A DNA stretch of 64,000 bases from Bacillus fungorum (GCF_002746455.1 NZ_NWUW01000006.1:1-64000), one strand, 5' to 3'. Positions 39,527 to 49,329 are shown, numbered from the stretch's first letter. Notes: a model not told the origin generated them from the letters alone. Translations and numbers: made by a program.

Positions 39527-39721
39527 ATGGCAAGCAACAATAAATTAGCAGTATCTGGTGCTCAAGCAGCATTAGATCAAATGAAATACGAAATCGCTCA
39601 AGAGTTTGGTGTTCAACTTGGAGCTGATGCAACATCTCGCGCTAACGGTTCTGTTGGTGGTGAAATCACTAAACGTCTAGTTTCACTAGCTGAGCAACAA
39701 TTAGGCGGTTACCAAAAATAA
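39527..39721 (+). CDS. Alpha/beta-type small acid-soluble spore protein
   Basis: Spore DNA-binding protein that coats and protects DNA from UV and heat. The 64-residue product [20 protein letters not shown] has the germination-protease site [15 protein letters not shown] and the C-terminal [23 protein letters not shown]-binding helix. RBS AAGGAGGTGAT is perfect. It follows thiI, as B. subtilis sspA does. Confidence 0.97.
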   Translation: MASNNKLAVSGAQAALDQMKYEIAQEFGVQLGADATSRANGSVGGEITKRLVSLAEQQLGGYQK

Positions 39722-39739
39722 TCCCATATACGATGGCTT

Positions 39740-39772
39740 AGAAAGAGCGGGTTCTCCCGCTCTTTCTTTTTT
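39740..39772 (+). terminator. Terminator after the SASP gene
   Basis: Stem AGAAAGAGCGGG/CCCGCTCTTTCT followed by T residues. Confidence 0.9.
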
Positions 39773-39890
39773 GATGTGTCGCTATTTGTCGAAACGTCGA
39801 TATATTCAATTTTTCGTTGATATATTCTAAGTTGTGTTCGATATGTTTGAAAAACCGTCCATATAATTTCATTTACCAATTCGACAGAAC
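39773..39890 (-). repeat. Dispersed ATATATCGA intergenic repeat, copy 3
   Basis: On the minus strand it starts TGGTAAATGAAATTATATGG and carries AACATATCGAACACAACTTA, GAATATATCAACGAAAAATT and GAATATATCGACG modules. The first module is shared with the copy near 15.0 kb, the others with 43.8 kb. Confidence 0.65.
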
Positions 39891-39975
39891 TGAAAAATTT
39901 GTCAAAAGAAGAGGGTTCAAAATAGACAGAAAATTCTTTATTATATAAGGGAGGCATAAAAAAAGGAGGATGTTT

Positions 39976-41562
39976 ATGAAGAGAGAAGAATTGTTGGCAC
40001 CGCCGTCTTATAATTTAGTTTCTGAAATAGAGAAATATACAGGTGATAAAGAGAAGCTTGCTTTAGTTTGGCAAGATGATAAAGGGAATCGACGAGAAGT
40101 TACATACGCTGAGTTAATGCAAGGTGCGAACAAAATTGGAAACGCTTTTATAAAGAGTGGTCTGCAAAAAGGGGACAAGCTCCTCATTATGATGCCGCGC
40201 TTAATTGAGGCGTACATGACGTATATCGCTGCAATTAAAGCGGGATTTGTTGTAATTCCGAGTTCGGAAATGTTACGCAAAAAAGATATCGAATATCGCA
40301 TTGGACATGGGGAAGTAAAAGCGATTGTAAGTTATGAACCGTACATTGGACAATTTGATGATATAGAAGCGATGGAATCTCTTCAAAAATTCGTCCTGAG
40401 CGAGCAGTCAGTAGATGGATGGATTAATTTAAAAACAGCGTTAGAAACAGAAAGCGACATGTTAGAAATGGCGAAGACAGATAAAGAAGATATGGTCTTT
40501 TTATCTTACACGTCAGGAACGACAGGAAACCCAAAAGGTGTTGTTCATACGCATGCGTGGGCATACGCTCATTTACGTACGAGCGCTCCAAATTGGCTCG
40601 GAATTGAAGAGAATGATGTTGTATGGGCAACGGCTAGTCCAGGCTGGCAAAAGTGGATTTGGAGCCCATTTGTAGCAACTCTCGGATCAGGAGCAACAGG
40701 ATTTGTCTATCACGGTAAGTTTGAACCGAAAACGTATTTAAATTTATTAGATGATAATAAAGTCAATGTGCTTTGTTGTACGCCGACTGAATATAGATTA
40801 ATGGCTAAAGTAGAAAGCTTAAACGAGTATAATTTAGAAGCGTTACATAGCGCTGTATCGGCAGGTGAACCATTAAATAGGGAAGTGATTGAAACGTTCC
40901 AAAAGCATTTTGATATTACAGTAAGAGATGGTTATGGGCAAACAGAAAATACGTTACTTGTTGGGACGATGAAAGCGATGGACATTAGACCGGGATCAAT
41001 GGGAAAACCAACGCCAGGCAACCATGTTGATATCGTAAATGAAGAAGGAGTTCCCGTACAGGTAGGAGAAGTTGGGGATATTGCAGTTCATATTGAAACA
41101 CCAGCACTCTTTAAACAATATTATAAAGATGCTGAACGTACGGCTATGCAATTCCGCGGTGATTATTATATTACTGGTGATAAAGCGAAGAAAGATGAAG
41201 ACGGCTATTTCTGGTTTGAAGGACGCGGCGATGATATTATTATTAGCTCTGGTTATACAATCGGGCCGTTTGAAGTAGAAGATGCGCTTGTAAAACATCC
41301 TTACGTAAGAGAGTGCGCAGTCGTCGCAAGCCCTGATGAAATTCGCGGAAGTGTCGTGAAGGCATTTATCGTATTAAGAGAGAATATAGAAAGGAACGAA
41401 GAAACATTAATTCCAATACTCCAACAACACGTCAAAGAACTTACTGCACCATATAAATACCCTCGTAAAATTGAATTCGTAGATGAACTACCAAAAACGA
41501 TTTCTGGAAAAATTCGCCGTATTGAACTTAGAAAACAAGAGATGGAGCTGCCTTCAAAATAA
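39976..41562 (+). CDS. AMP-forming acyl-CoA synthetase (YtcI/MbcS type)
   Basis: Activates a short or branched-chain carboxylate to its CoA thioester. 528 residues. AMP-binding signature SYTSGTTGNPKG, GYGQTENTLLVG, the hinge GRGDDIIISSGYTIGPFEVED and the C-terminal catalytic Lys in PKTISGKIRR. I chose the ATG at 39976 because AGGAGG overlaps the ATG at 39970 too closely. It resembles B. subtilis YtcI and the methylbutyrate-CoA ligase MbcS; the substrate is inferred. ytcJ-like gene lies nearby, as in B. subtilis. Confidence 0.85.
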   Translation: MKREELLAPPSYNLVSEIEKYTGDKEKLALVWQDDKGNRREVTYAELMQGANKIGNAFIKSGLQKGDKLLIMMPRLIEAYMTYIAAIKAGFVVIPSSEMLRKKDIEYRIGHGEVKAIVSYEPYIGQFDDIEAMESLQKFVLSEQSVDGWINLKTALETESDMLEMAKTDKEDMVFLSYTSGTTGNPKGVVHTHAWAYAHLRTSAPNWLGIEENDVVWATASPGWQKWIWSPFVATLGSGATGFVYHGKFEPKTYLNLLDDNKVNVLCCTPTEYRLMAKVESLNEYNLEALHSAVSAGEPLNREVIETFQKHFDITVRDGYGQTENTLLVGTMKAMDIRPGSMGKPTPGNHVDIVNEEGVPVQVGEVGDIAVHIETPALFKQYYKDAERTAMQFRGDYYITGDKAKKDEDGYFWFEGRGDDIIISSGYTIGPFEVEDALVKHPYVRECAVVASPDEIRGSVVKAFIVLRENIERNEETLIPILQQHVKELTAPYKYPRKIEFVDELPKTISGKIRRIELRKQEMELPSK

Positions 41563-41574
41563 TTTCGAAAATAG

Positions 41575-41604
41575 TTGAAAGAACTGTAAAGCATATGATA
41601 TTAT
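41575..41604 (+). promoter_or_regulatory. Likely sigma-A promoter of the VOC protein gene
   Basis: TTGAAA and TATTAT with an 18-bp spacer, about 50 bp upstream of the start codon. Confidence 0.5.
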
Positions 41605-41653
41605 AAAAACGAACATAAGTTCTATTTTATAAACTAAAAAAAGAGGTGTCCGT

Positions 41654-42085
41654 ATGATTTTAGGTATTAATCCGTACTTAGTTTTAGATGGTAGTGGGCA
41701 AGAAGCTGTACAGTTTTATAAAGAGGCGTTAGATGCAAAAGTAGAAGCCATGCAAACTTTTGGTGATATGCCTGAAAATCCAGAATACCCGATTCCAGCT
41801 GAAGCAAAAGAGCGCGTTTTACACGCTCATTTAAAAGTTGGTAATACGGAACTTATGATTTCTGATACATTCCCAGGTCAAGGGCATGCGATCGGGTCTC
41901 AAGTAACAATCGCAATTCGAATTAATAACGCAGAAAAAGCGAAAGAAGTATTCGATAAGTTACAAGAAGGTGGCGAAGTTATTATGCCACTTCAAGAAAC
42001 GTTCTGGAGCCCAGCATACGGACAAGTAAAAGATAAATTTAATATTGAATGGCAAGTTACAACGAACCCTACTGAACAAAATTAA
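41654..42085 (+). CDS. VOC-family (PhnB/YjdN-like) protein
   Basis: A 143-residue vicinal-oxygen-chelate fold protein of the PhnB/3-demethylubiquinone-like group: INPYLVLDGSGQEAVQFYKEAL, HAHLKVGNTELMISDTFPG and the C-terminal WSPAYGQVKDKFNIEWQV. Members range from antibiotic-binding proteins to dioxygenase-like folds, and the activity here is unknown. RBS AAAGAGGTG. Confidence 0.85.
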   Translation: MILGINPYLVLDGSGQEAVQFYKEALDAKVEAMQTFGDMPENPEYPIPAEAKERVLHAHLKVGNTELMISDTFPGQGHAIGSQVTIAIRINNAEKAKEVFDKLQEGGEVIMPLQETFWSPAYGQVKDKFNIEWQVTTNPTEQN

Positions 42086-42092
42086 TTTTTGG

Positions 42093-42129
42093 AAAAGCAC
42101 CATTTTTAATCGAAATGGTGCTTTTTTTA
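42093..42129 (+). terminator. Terminator
   Basis: Stem AAAAGCACCATTT/AAATGGTGCTTTT followed by T residues. Confidence 0.9.
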
Positions 42130-42172
42130 TACGGACTAATTTCGTAGACTTAAGGGAAAAGGGGATGAGCAT

Positions 42173-43741
42173 ATGGGAGAAATTTGGTATGGCGGCACCA
42201 TTTACACAATGAGAGAAGAGAATGAAAAAGTTGACGCTGTTTACGTTGAAAACGGTACGATCGTTGATGTTGGAAGTAAAGAAGAGTTAGAAAACCGATA
42301 TGCTGTGGCTAAATTACACGATTTAAAAGGCAAAACGATGATTCCAGGTCTCGTTGATAGCCATATGCATCTTATTGGTCACGGGGAGAGATTACTTCGT
42401 CTAGATTTATCAAATTGTACATCGTATAGCGAAGTGCTGACTCTCGTTCAGAAGCGAGTAGAAGAAGCACCAAAAGGTTGTTGGATTATTGGAGAAGGCT
42501 GGAATGAAAATAACTTTACAGATACGAAAGATGTTCATACAAAAGATTTAGATGCAATTTCAAGAGAACATCCCATTTTATTAAAGAGGGTTTGTCGCCA
42601 CGTTACATGGGTGAACTCATACATACTGCAAGAAGCGGATATAACAGCAATGACGCAAGACCCGAAAGGCGGGAAAATTGGCCGTGATTCATCAAATATG
42701 TTAACGGGGCTTTTATATGAACAAGGGCAAGAGTTAATTAAACATGTTCAGCCTGAAATTGATGAAGCTTATTTACAAAGCGCTTTGCGAACAGCAATTA
42801 AAGACTGCTGGCAATATGGCCTCGTTGGTGGGCATACGGAAGATTTAAATTATTACGGTGGTTTTAGAAAGACGCACAATGCGTTTTCTCATGTTATAAA
42901 AGAATTGCCATTTAAAGCACATTTGCTCGTTCACCATAAAGTAGCACATGAACGAAAGGAATATGAAAACGAGCATTATATTGAGTTTGGGGCGATGAAA
43001 ATTTTTTCTGACGGTTCTTTTGGGGGAAGAACAGCTTTATTAAGTGAACCGTATGAAGATGCAAAGGAAACAAATGGTGTTGCAATCTTCTCACGTGAAG
43101 AGCTTGCGGAGTTAGTGAAAAAAGCACGAGATTTACAAATGCCAGTTGCTATTCATACAATCGGTGATTTATCGCTTGAATATGTCATTGATGCGCTTGA
43201 ATTGTATCCGCCAGCGGAAGGATTACGTGACCGCATTATTCATTGTCAGCTCGCTCGTGAAGAGTTGATTGAGAGAATGAAAAACTTACAAGCCATTATT
43301 GATATACAGCCAGTTTTTGTTTCATCAGATTTTCCATCAGTCATTGAAAAACTAGGTGAGCATCGTCTTCGTTATGCGTACGCTTGGAAGACGTTACTAG
43401 AAGCAGGATTACATTGCAACGGTGGATCTGACGCACCAATTGAACAAGTGAATCCGTTTTTAGGCATATATAGCGCTGTTACACGTAGAAGTTTTATTGA
43501 CGGTGTATGTTATATGACGGAAGAAAGATTAACGGTATATGAGGCTGTCTCTTTATTTACAACAGGAAGTGCCTATGCAATCGGAAAAGAAGCGAAGCGA
43601 GGACAAATCGCAAAAGGATATGAGGCAGACTTTACGATATTAGACCGCAATATTTTTGAAATAGAGGCAGAAGAAATAAAAGAAGTGCAAGCAGCGATGA
43701 CTGTAATTGATGGGAAGGTTGTTTATAGAAAAGAAGCGTGA
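42173..43741 (+). CDS. Amidohydrolase family protein (YtcJ-like)
   Basis: Metal-dependent hydrolase of the amidohydrolase_3 group, 522 residues. The metal site HxH is in GLVDSHMHLIGHGE; an FSDGSFGGRTALLSEPY segment carries the SDG(S)FG pattern; AIHTIGDLSLEYVIDAL, RIIHCQLAREE and GGSDAPIEQVNP provide further His/Asp ligands. The C-terminal beta domain ends FTILDRNIFEI. B. subtilis YtcJ sits beside YtcI likewise. The substrate is unknown. Confidence 0.87.
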   Translation: MGEIWYGGTIYTMREENEKVDAVYVENGTIVDVGSKEELENRYAVAKLHDLKGKTMIPGLVDSHMHLIGHGERLLRLDLSNCTSYSEVLTLVQKRVEEAPKGCWIIGEGWNENNFTDTKDVHTKDLDAISREHPILLKRVCRHVTWVNSYILQEADITAMTQDPKGGKIGRDSSNMLTGLLYEQGQELIKHVQPEIDEAYLQSALRTAIKDCWQYGLVGGHTEDLNYYGGFRKTHNAFSHVIKELPFKAHLLVHHKVAHERKEYENEHYIEFGAMKIFSDGSFGGRTALLSEPYEDAKETNGVAIFSREELAELVKKARDLQMPVAIHTIGDLSLEYVIDALELYPPAEGLRDRIIHCQLAREELIERMKNLQAIIDIQPVFVSSDFPSVIEKLGEHRLRYAYAWKTLLEAGLHCNGGSDAPIEQVNPFLGIYSAVTRRSFIDGVCYMTEERLTVYEAVSLFTTGSAYAIGKEAKRGQIAKGYEADFTILDRNIFEIEAEEIKEVQAAMTVIDGKVVYRKEA

Positions 43742-43880
43742 GAATATATGAGCGGTTTTTGGAATATATCGACCGCAACTCGAAATATATGAGCGTTTTT
43801 TTAGAATATATCGACCACAACTCAAAATATATCAGCGATTATTGAAATATATCAACTTACCGACACAATTCAACCCAAAT
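43741..43880 (+). repeat. Dispersed ATATATCGA intergenic repeat, copy 4 (longest)
   Basis: Six alternating modules of about 20-22 bp: GAATATATGAGCGGTTTTTG, GAATATATCGACCGCAACTC, GAAATATATGAGCG..., GAATATATCGACCACAACTC, AAAATATATCAGCGATTATT, GAAATATATCAACTTACCGA. Non-coding; starts right at the stop codon of the ytcJ-like gene. Confidence 0.75.
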
Positions 43881-43902
43881 AGCAACTAATAGCGAGAGAA
43901 AG

Positions 43903-43949
43903 AAAACCCGTCGCATTATGGAATCTCCATAATGCGACGGGTTTTTTAA
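43903..43949. terminator. Bidirectional terminator
   Basis: Near-perfect 19-bp stem AAACCCGTCGCATTATGGA with its complement around ATC, ending in T runs. Confidence 0.92.
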
Positions 43950-43951
43950 TA

Positions 43952-44755
43952 CTATAAAAACGTTCTCTGTACTTTTTCCCAGAAGGAATTGTTTTTTAAT
44001 TTAACTGTTTTAATTTGTTTATCGCTTAAGCGTACAACAGCTTTTTCTACTTGTTTAATGCTAAGCGCTTCATTATCCATACCGATAACAGGGTAATCGT
44101 TACCGTCTGGTCTTAGTTTTAAGGTTAATGTACGCTCGTGATTTAAAATGAACGGTGAACCAAGTGTACGGTATGTGTTGTTATTTAAAGATGCTAATTC
44201 ACTTACTTGGAAGCAAGGGATAAGCGGGTCAACAACTGCACCGTGCAATGATTTATTGTAAGCTGTACTTCCTGTTGGAGTAGAAACAACTAAACCGTCC
44301 CCTCTAAATGTTTCGAAATATAAATCATCAACGTGAACATCTACAACGAACGTTTTAATAATGCTAGAACGTAATGAGAACTCATTTAAACAATGGAAAG
44401 ATGTGCTGCCATCTACATCTACCTGAATTGTTGGATATTTTCGCACTTCAATTTCATTTTTTGTAATTTCTTGAAGGGCTGTATCAACGTGATCAATATG
44501 GAAATCGCAGTAGAATGAAATTTCATCTTTCGTAGAAATCCCTGCGTATAAACAATCTTCCCTAAAACCAGTTTTACGAACGGCTTGTAAGAAAGTTGCA
44601 TCATCTCCAACACTGACGATAGCGTTTGCATTTTTTGGATGATCTAATATGGTAAATCCATTCTCTTCTAAAATACGATAGATTGGTTTCATTTTTTCAA
44701 CGAGCTTTGCTTTGTCATCACCATAAAAGAAAAATAAATTGCGACGATCTGCCAT
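43952..44755 (-). CDS. NAD kinase
   Basis: Phosphorylates NAD to NADP. 267 residues, the length of B. subtilis YtdI (NadK2/PpnKB). The usual GGDGT motif appears as the variant SVGDDATFLQAVRKT; NEFSLRSSIIKTFVVDVHVDD and the active-site DGLVVSTPTGSTAYNKSLHG follow, then YRTLGSPFIL and the substrate loop. Start ATG at 44755 follows GGAGGGATAC; the frame extends to 44770 without support. Confidence 0.92.
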   Translation of the reverse strand: MADRRNLFFFYGDDKAKLVEKMKPIYRILEENGFTILDHPKNANAIVSVGDDATFLQAVRKTGFREDCLYAGISTKDEISFYCDFHIDHVDTALQEITKNEIEVRKYPTIQVDVDGSTSFHCLNEFSLRSSIIKTFVVDVHVDDLYFETFRGDGLVVSTPTGSTAYNKSLHGAVVDPLIPCFQVSELASLNNNTYRTLGSPFILNHERTLTLKLRPDGNDYPVIGMDNEALSIKQVEKAVVRLSDKQIKTVKLKNNSFWEKVQRTFL

Positions 44756-44969
44756 TATGTATCCCTCCACTGCAGTTAAATTTTCTATGCTTCGTGCTAC
44801 ATATCATCAAAATACGTTCCCTGACGATATGTTCAAATAATATATTTCGATACAAATTGTCAAAACACCTTTTTATTTTTAGAAAAATTTTTATATTCAA
44901 TCTTATGGAATTCTGTTTAATGATGAATAAACTTGTCGATAATGGGTACGGAGTGAAAGGATGATACGT

Positions 44970-45599
44970 ATGAAGTGGCTCGTAATTGGAATAATAATTC
45001 TTCTCCTTTTTATTTTGTTTATATTATTGTCGAAAATAAAACTTAAAGTGACATTTTTATATTCAGAAATGGAAAAGCAATGTTTGCTTCAAGTGAAAAT
45101 ATGGATGATTCGATATACATTTGATGTGTTGGAAAGAATTGAAAAACAGCAGAAGAAAACAGGACAAAAAATCGAAAAAGCTGAAGAGGACGGCGGACTA
45201 GACAATAAAATTATGGCACAACTTGATAGCATTGGGGAGCTGATAAAAAAGCTGCAAGAAGTTCATACTATTGTTAAAGATTTTCTCAAACGAGTGAAAA
45301 TCAATAGTTGGAAATGGCATACGCAAATCGGAGCAGGTGATGCAGCTAGTACTGGAATTGTCACCGGATATGCATGGGGGACAAAAGGAATGGCTGCTGG
45401 AGTTGTAGGACAATATATGCATATTGTCGACGTACCAGAATTTGAAATTACCCCTGTTTTTCAAGGGAAAGGATTTGCGTCAAGATGTGAGTTAACAGCA
45501 TCTTTTCGTATATTTCGTGCTATAAAAACAGGAATAAAATTACTCACGTTTATGAGAAGACAAAGATCTGGTGTGAATGAAAAATCTGTGCAAGCATAG
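44970..45599 (+). CDS. DUF2953 protein (YtfI-like)
   Basis: A 209-residue membrane protein with one N-terminal transmembrane helix (about 2-24), a Lys/Glu-rich coil (about 55-85) and a beta-rich C-terminal region (HTQIGAGDAASTGIVTGYAWGTKGMAAGVVGQYM), typical of DUF2953. It precedes ytfJ, as in B. subtilis; a role in sporulation is likely but not shown. Start ATG at 44970 chosen for RBS spacing (AAAGG). Confidence 0.8.
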   Translation: MKWLVIGIIILLLFILFILLSKIKLKVTFLYSEMEKQCLLQVKIWMIRYTFDVLERIEKQQKKTGQKIEKAEEDGGLDNKIMAQLDSIGELIKKLQEVHTIVKDFLKRVKINSWKWHTQIGAGDAASTGIVTGYAWGTKGMAAGVVGQYMHIVDVPEFEITPVFQGKGFASRCELTASFRIFRAIKTGIKLLTFMRRQRSGVNEKSVQA

Positions 45600-45611
45600 G
45601 GGGGATATAAA

Positions 45612-46007
45612 GTGGACCATCCAATTCAAGGTTTAATGACCACTGCAATGCAGCATTTAAAACAAATGACTGATGTAAATACAATTGTGGGCGATCCAAT
45701 TAAAGCGGCAGATGGAAGTGTAATTCTTACCGTTTCGAAAGTTAGTTTCGGATTTGCTGCTGGTGGAAGTGAATTTGGTAAAGTAGAACATTCAGGCCGT
45801 CATCCGTTTGGCGGGGGAAGTGGTGGAGGAGTTTCTATTAATCCTGTTGCTTTTCTTGTAATAAATGGAGAAGGTGTAAAAGTGTTACACTTAGATAAAC
45901 AAACACACGTCATCGATAAAATAATTGAATTAGCACCACAAGCTGTTGATAAAGTGAAAGAAATGATGGATAAACGAAAAGAAGATGATCCTGAATTTCA
46001 AATTTAA
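45612..46007 (+). CDS. ytfJ: Sporulation protein YtfJ (GerW family)
   Basis: A 131-residue protein matching B. subtilis YtfJ/GerW: DHPIQGLMTTAMQHLKQMTDVNTIVGDPI, then DGSVILTVSKVSFGFAAGGSEFG and a Gly-rich segment HPFGGGSGGGVSINPVAFLVI. GerW in B. subtilis is needed for normal germination with some germinants. Starts at GTG after GGGGGGAT, 12 bp after the DUF2953 gene, so it is an operon partner. Confidence 0.93.
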   Translation: MDHPIQGLMTTAMQHLKQMTDVNTIVGDPIKAADGSVILTVSKVSFGFAAGGSEFGKVEHSGRHPFGGGSGGGVSINPVAFLVINGEGVKVLHLDKQTHVIDKIIELAPQAVDKVKEMMDKRKEDDPEFQI

Positions 46008-46011
46008 CGAA

Positions 46012-46050
46012 TAAAGAAGCTGATCAATAGATTAGCTTCTTTAATTTTTT
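46012..46050 (+). terminator. Terminator after ytfJ
   Basis: Stem AAAGAAGCTGAT/ATTAGCTTCTTT followed by T residues. Confidence 0.85.
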
Positions 46051-46141
46051 TGTAAATAAAGCGATTTTATTTGCATTATCGATAGGGACAAACTATCATT
46101 TACATTGTACATATTTTGTTTAAATAAGGGAGGATTTTTAA

Positions 46142-46642
46142 GTGGCAAACGTAACTTTTAAAGGCAATCCAATGACTTTAGTTGGAACAGAAGTTAAAGT
46201 TGGCGATCAAGCGCCAAACTTCCAAGTGTTAGCAAATGACTTATCTCCAGTAAGTTTAGAAACATACAAAGGCGAAGTGAAATTAATTAGTGTTGTACCT
46301 TCAATCGACACAGGTGTGTGTGATGCACAAACACGTCGTTTTAACCAAGATGCAGCAGGTATTGAAAACGCGAAAGTATTAACAATTAGCGCTGATTTAC
46401 CATTCGCTCAAAAACGCTGGTGTGCAGCAAACGGTTTAGAAAATGTTGTTACACTTTCTGACCACCGCGACCTTTCATTCGGTGAAGCTTACGGCTTAGT
46501 AATGAAAGAGCTTCGTTTACTTGCTCGTGCAGTATTCGTAGTAGATAGCAACGACAAAGTAGTTTACGTAGAATACGTAAGCGAAGGTACAAGCCATCCA
46601 AACTATGAAGCAGCATTAGAAGCAGCTAAAGCGGCAAAGTAA
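46142..46642 (+). CDS. tpx: Thiol peroxidase
   Basis: Atypical 2-Cys peroxiredoxin that reduces hydrogen and lipid peroxides with thioredoxin. 166 residues. Peroxidatic Cys60 in [13 protein letters not shown], resolving Cys94 in [12 protein letters not shown], and [17 protein letters not shown] at the C-terminus. Starts at GTG with GGGAGG upstream. Codon use is that of a highly expressed gene. Confidence 0.96.
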   Translation: MANVTFKGNPMTLVGTEVKVGDQAPNFQVLANDLSPVSLETYKGEVKLISVVPSIDTGVCDAQTRRFNQDAAGIENAKVLTISADLPFAQKRWCAANGLENVVTLSDHRDLSFGEAYGLVMKELRLLARAVFVVDSNDKVVYVEYVSEGTSHPNYEAALEAAKAAK

Positions 46643-46649
46643 TGTGAAG

Positions 46650-46685
46650 GAAGATGACCTCTTTGTAAGAGGTCGTCTTTTCTCA
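46650..46685 (+). terminator. Terminator after tpx
   Basis: Stem AAGATGACCTCTT/AAGAGGTCGTCTT followed by TTCT. A weaker similar sequence (AAGAGGTCGCTTTTT) recurs at about 46759-46775. Confidence 0.85.
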
Positions 46686-46838
46686 TGTATTGTTATATTG
46701 AACCAATATATGAGAAAAGACGTTATATTATACATCACTTAAAAGGGGGCTCTTAAAAAGAGGTCGCTTTTTCTTTTGGGAAAAATCAGATTATGGTATG
46801 ATATAAGTTATGTGTAAAAGAGAGAAGGAGGAATGTAC

Positions 46839-47825
46839 GTGAGTCAGACAGTAGAAACATTATTTTCTATTTTTGATTCTTCTGCGGTAGTTTTACGTAA
46901 AGAATTAGATGTAACATATTTAGAGGCGCTTGTAGAAACAGGTGATAACTTGTTTGAAGGAGCGATTTTACAAGAGGAATTATCAGAATCAGCAATTGAA
47001 AGGCTGAATCGTGAATATAGTACGTTTAATGAAGAAACATATAAAGGTGAAGAAATTCGTAAAGCATTTCAGTTAGCCATCTTAAAAGGAATGAAAGAAG
47101 GCGTGCAAGCGAATCACGAAATGACGCCTGATGCAGTTGGTATGTTCATGAGTTACTTATTCCATAAATTTATGCAAGGTCAAAATGAAATTACTGTGTT
47201 AGACCCTGCTATTGGAACAGGCAACTTAATGACTACAGTGTTTAATAGCGCCAAAGAAGGACTAACAATGAGTGGATTTGGTGTAGAAGTGGATGAAGTG
47301 CTAATTAAACTTGCTTTAGTAAATGCGAATTTACAAAAGCATGCAATCGAATTCTTCCATCAAGATGGACTAGCACCACTTTATATCGATCCGGTTGATG
47401 CAGTCGTTTCAGACTTACCGATTGGTTACTATCCAAATGAAATCGGTGCAAGTGAATATAAGTTAAAAGCAGATGAAGGAATGTCATATGCCCACCACCT
47501 ATTTATTGAACAAAGTGTGAAACATACGAAAGAAGGCGGATACTTATTCTTCCTAGTACCGAACTTCATTTTTGAAAGTGATCAAGCACCGAAATTACAT
47601 GCATTTATTAAAGAAACATGCTTTATTCAGGGGTTATTACAGTTACCTGTTTCCATGTTTAAAAACGAGAAAAATGCAAAAAGTATATTTGTTCTCCAAA
47701 AGAAAGGCCCTAGTGTAACGATGCCAAAACAGGCGTTATTAGTGGAGTTACCTAAATTCTCCAACATGAAGGCGATGGAGGACATTATGGACCAATTAAA
47801 TACTTGGTTTGCAACGCATAAATAA
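46839..47825 (+). CDS. Class I SAM-dependent DNA methyltransferase-like protein (YtxK)
   Basis: A 328-residue protein of the N6-adenine DNA methylase-like fold: ITVLDPAIGTGNLMTTVF (SAM motif I), GFGVEVDEVLIKLALVNA, and AVVSDLPIGYYP in place of the catalytic NPPY. The altered motif (DLPIGYY) suggests it may not methylate DNA. I chose the GTG at 46839 because AAGGAGG is 7 nt upstream, whereas the ATG at 46833 abuts it. Located before ackA, as ytxK is in B. subtilis. Confidence 0.85.
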   Translation: MSQTVETLFSIFDSSAVVLRKELDVTYLEALVETGDNLFEGAILQEELSESAIERLNREYSTFNEETYKGEEIRKAFQLAILKGMKEGVQANHEMTPDAVGMFMSYLFHKFMQGQNEITVLDPAIGTGNLMTTVFNSAKEGLTMSGFGVEVDEVLIKLALVNANLQKHAIEFFHQDGLAPLYIDPVDAVVSDLPIGYYPNEIGASEYKLKADEGMSYAHHLFIEQSVKHTKEGGYLFFLVPNFIFESDQAPKLHAFIKETCFIQGLLQLPVSMFKNEKNAKSIFVLQKKGPSVTMPKQALLVELPKFSNMKAMEDIMDQLNTWFATHK

Positions 47826-48124
47826 GGCTAGGTATATGTAACAGGGTTAGTAATTCATGTAGTACAGTTTTATATTATATGTTATATTTTTAAATATATA
47901 CAAGATTTAACTGAATTTTTTTGAAATCTGTAATATATTTTTTTTCTTGGTGTTACAATTTTTTCACTTGAAATATATGTCGGACGATGTTTAAATTAAA
48001 ATCGTGAGTATAAAATTTGCTAATGATGAAACGTTTTCATATTTAGTAAATTTGATCAGATAAAATCGAGCGGTTTGTGGAAACACCCACACAACTACCA
48101 AGAGAAAAAGGGGCGAAAGACTAG
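47826..48124 (+). promoter_or_regulatory. ackA control region with cre-like site
   Basis: About 300 bp without an ORF. A palindrome TGAAACGTTTTCA lies at 48027-48039; it is one base shorter on the left half than the CcpA consensus (TGWNANCGNTNWCA). A TTGAAA lies near 47968. CcpA activates ackA in B. subtilis; this site is a candidate only. Confidence 0.4.
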
Positions 48125-49318
48125 ATGTCAAAAATCATCGCGATTAACGCAGGAAGCTCTTCCTTAAAATTCCAATTATTTGAAATGCCAAGTGAAACAG
48201 TATTAACAAAAGGTTTAGTAGAACGTATCGGTTTAGAAGATAGTATCTTCACTATTACTGTAGATGGCGAAAAACAAAAAGAAATTACAAACATTCCAGA
48301 TCACGCAGTAGCAGTTAATATGCTTCTTAAAAAATTAACTGAAAACGGAATTGTTAAATCTCTAGATGAGATTGGCGGTATCGGTCACCGTGTTGTTCAT
48401 GGCGGCGAAAAATTTGCTGACTCTGTTCTAATTACTGATGAAGTATTAGCTGATATCGAAGAATTAAGCGATTTAGCACCACTTCATAACCCAGCAAACG
48501 TTGTTGGTATTAAAGCATTCCAAGAAGTATTACCAAACGTACCAGCAGTAGCAGTATTCGATACAGCATTCCACCAAACAATGCCGGAATCTGCATTCCT
48601 ATACAGCTTACCATATGAGTACTATGAAAAGTTCGGTATCCGTAAATACGGTTTCCACGGAACTTCTCATAAATATGTAACTGAGCGTGCGGCTGAACTA
48701 TTAGGTCGTCCACTTGAGAGCTTAAGCTTACTTTCTTGTCACTTAGGTAACGGTGCAAGTATCGCAGCAGTAGAAGGCGGTAAATCTATCGATACTTCTA
48801 TGGGCTTCACTCCACTTGCTGGTGTAACAATGGGTACACGTTCTGGTAACATTGACCCTGCGTTAATTCCATATATCATGGAAAAAACAGGCCAAACAGT
48901 AGAAGAAGTAGTTAGCGTATTAAACAAGAAGAGTGGTATGTTAGGTCTTACTGGTTACTCTAGTGACCTACGTGACATCATTGCGAAAGAAGAAGAAGGC
49001 GACCACCGTGCGAAAGTAGCACTTGATGTATTCGTAAGCCGTATCCACAAATACATCGGTTCTTACACTGCTCGTATGAAAGGTGTAGACGCAATCATTT
49101 TCACAGCTGGTGTAGGTGAAAACAGTGCGATTATTCGTGAACGCGTATTAGAAGGCCTTGAGTACATGGGCGTATACTTCGATGCAAAACGTAATAACGT
49201 ATTCGGTGAGGAAGCATTCATTAACTTCCCACACTCTCCAGTAAAAATCATTGTAATTCCAACTGACGAAGAAGTTATGATCGCTCGTGACGTACTACGT
49301 CTTGGAGATATTGGTTAA
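48125..49318 (+). CDS. ackA: Acetate kinase
   Basis: Interconverts acetyl phosphate and acetate with ATP formation in overflow metabolism. 397 residues. [17 protein letters not shown] (first phosphate motif), [66 protein letters not shown] and [14 protein letters not shown] are all present. RBS AAAGGGG. Strong codon bias. Works opposite AcsA, encoded earlier in the window. Confidence 0.97.
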   Translation: MSKIIAINAGSSSLKFQLFEMPSETVLTKGLVERIGLEDSIFTITVDGEKQKEITNIPDHAVAVNMLLKKLTENGIVKSLDEIGGIGHRVVHGGEKFADSVLITDEVLADIEELSDLAPLHNPANVVGIKAFQEVLPNVPAVAVFDTAFHQTMPESAFLYSLPYEYYEKFGIRKYGFHGTSHKYVTERAAELLGRPLESLSLLSCHLGNGASIAAVEGGKSIDTSMGFTPLAGVTMGTRSGNIDPALIPYIMEKTGQTVEEVVSVLNKKSGMLGLTGYSSDLRDIIAKEEEGDHRAKVALDVFVSRIHKYIGSYTARMKGVDAIIFTAGVGENSAIIRERVLEGLEYMGVYFDAKRNNVFGEEAFINFPHSPVKIIVIPTDEEVMIARDVLRLGDIG

Positions 49319-49329
49319 TATACTGTATG

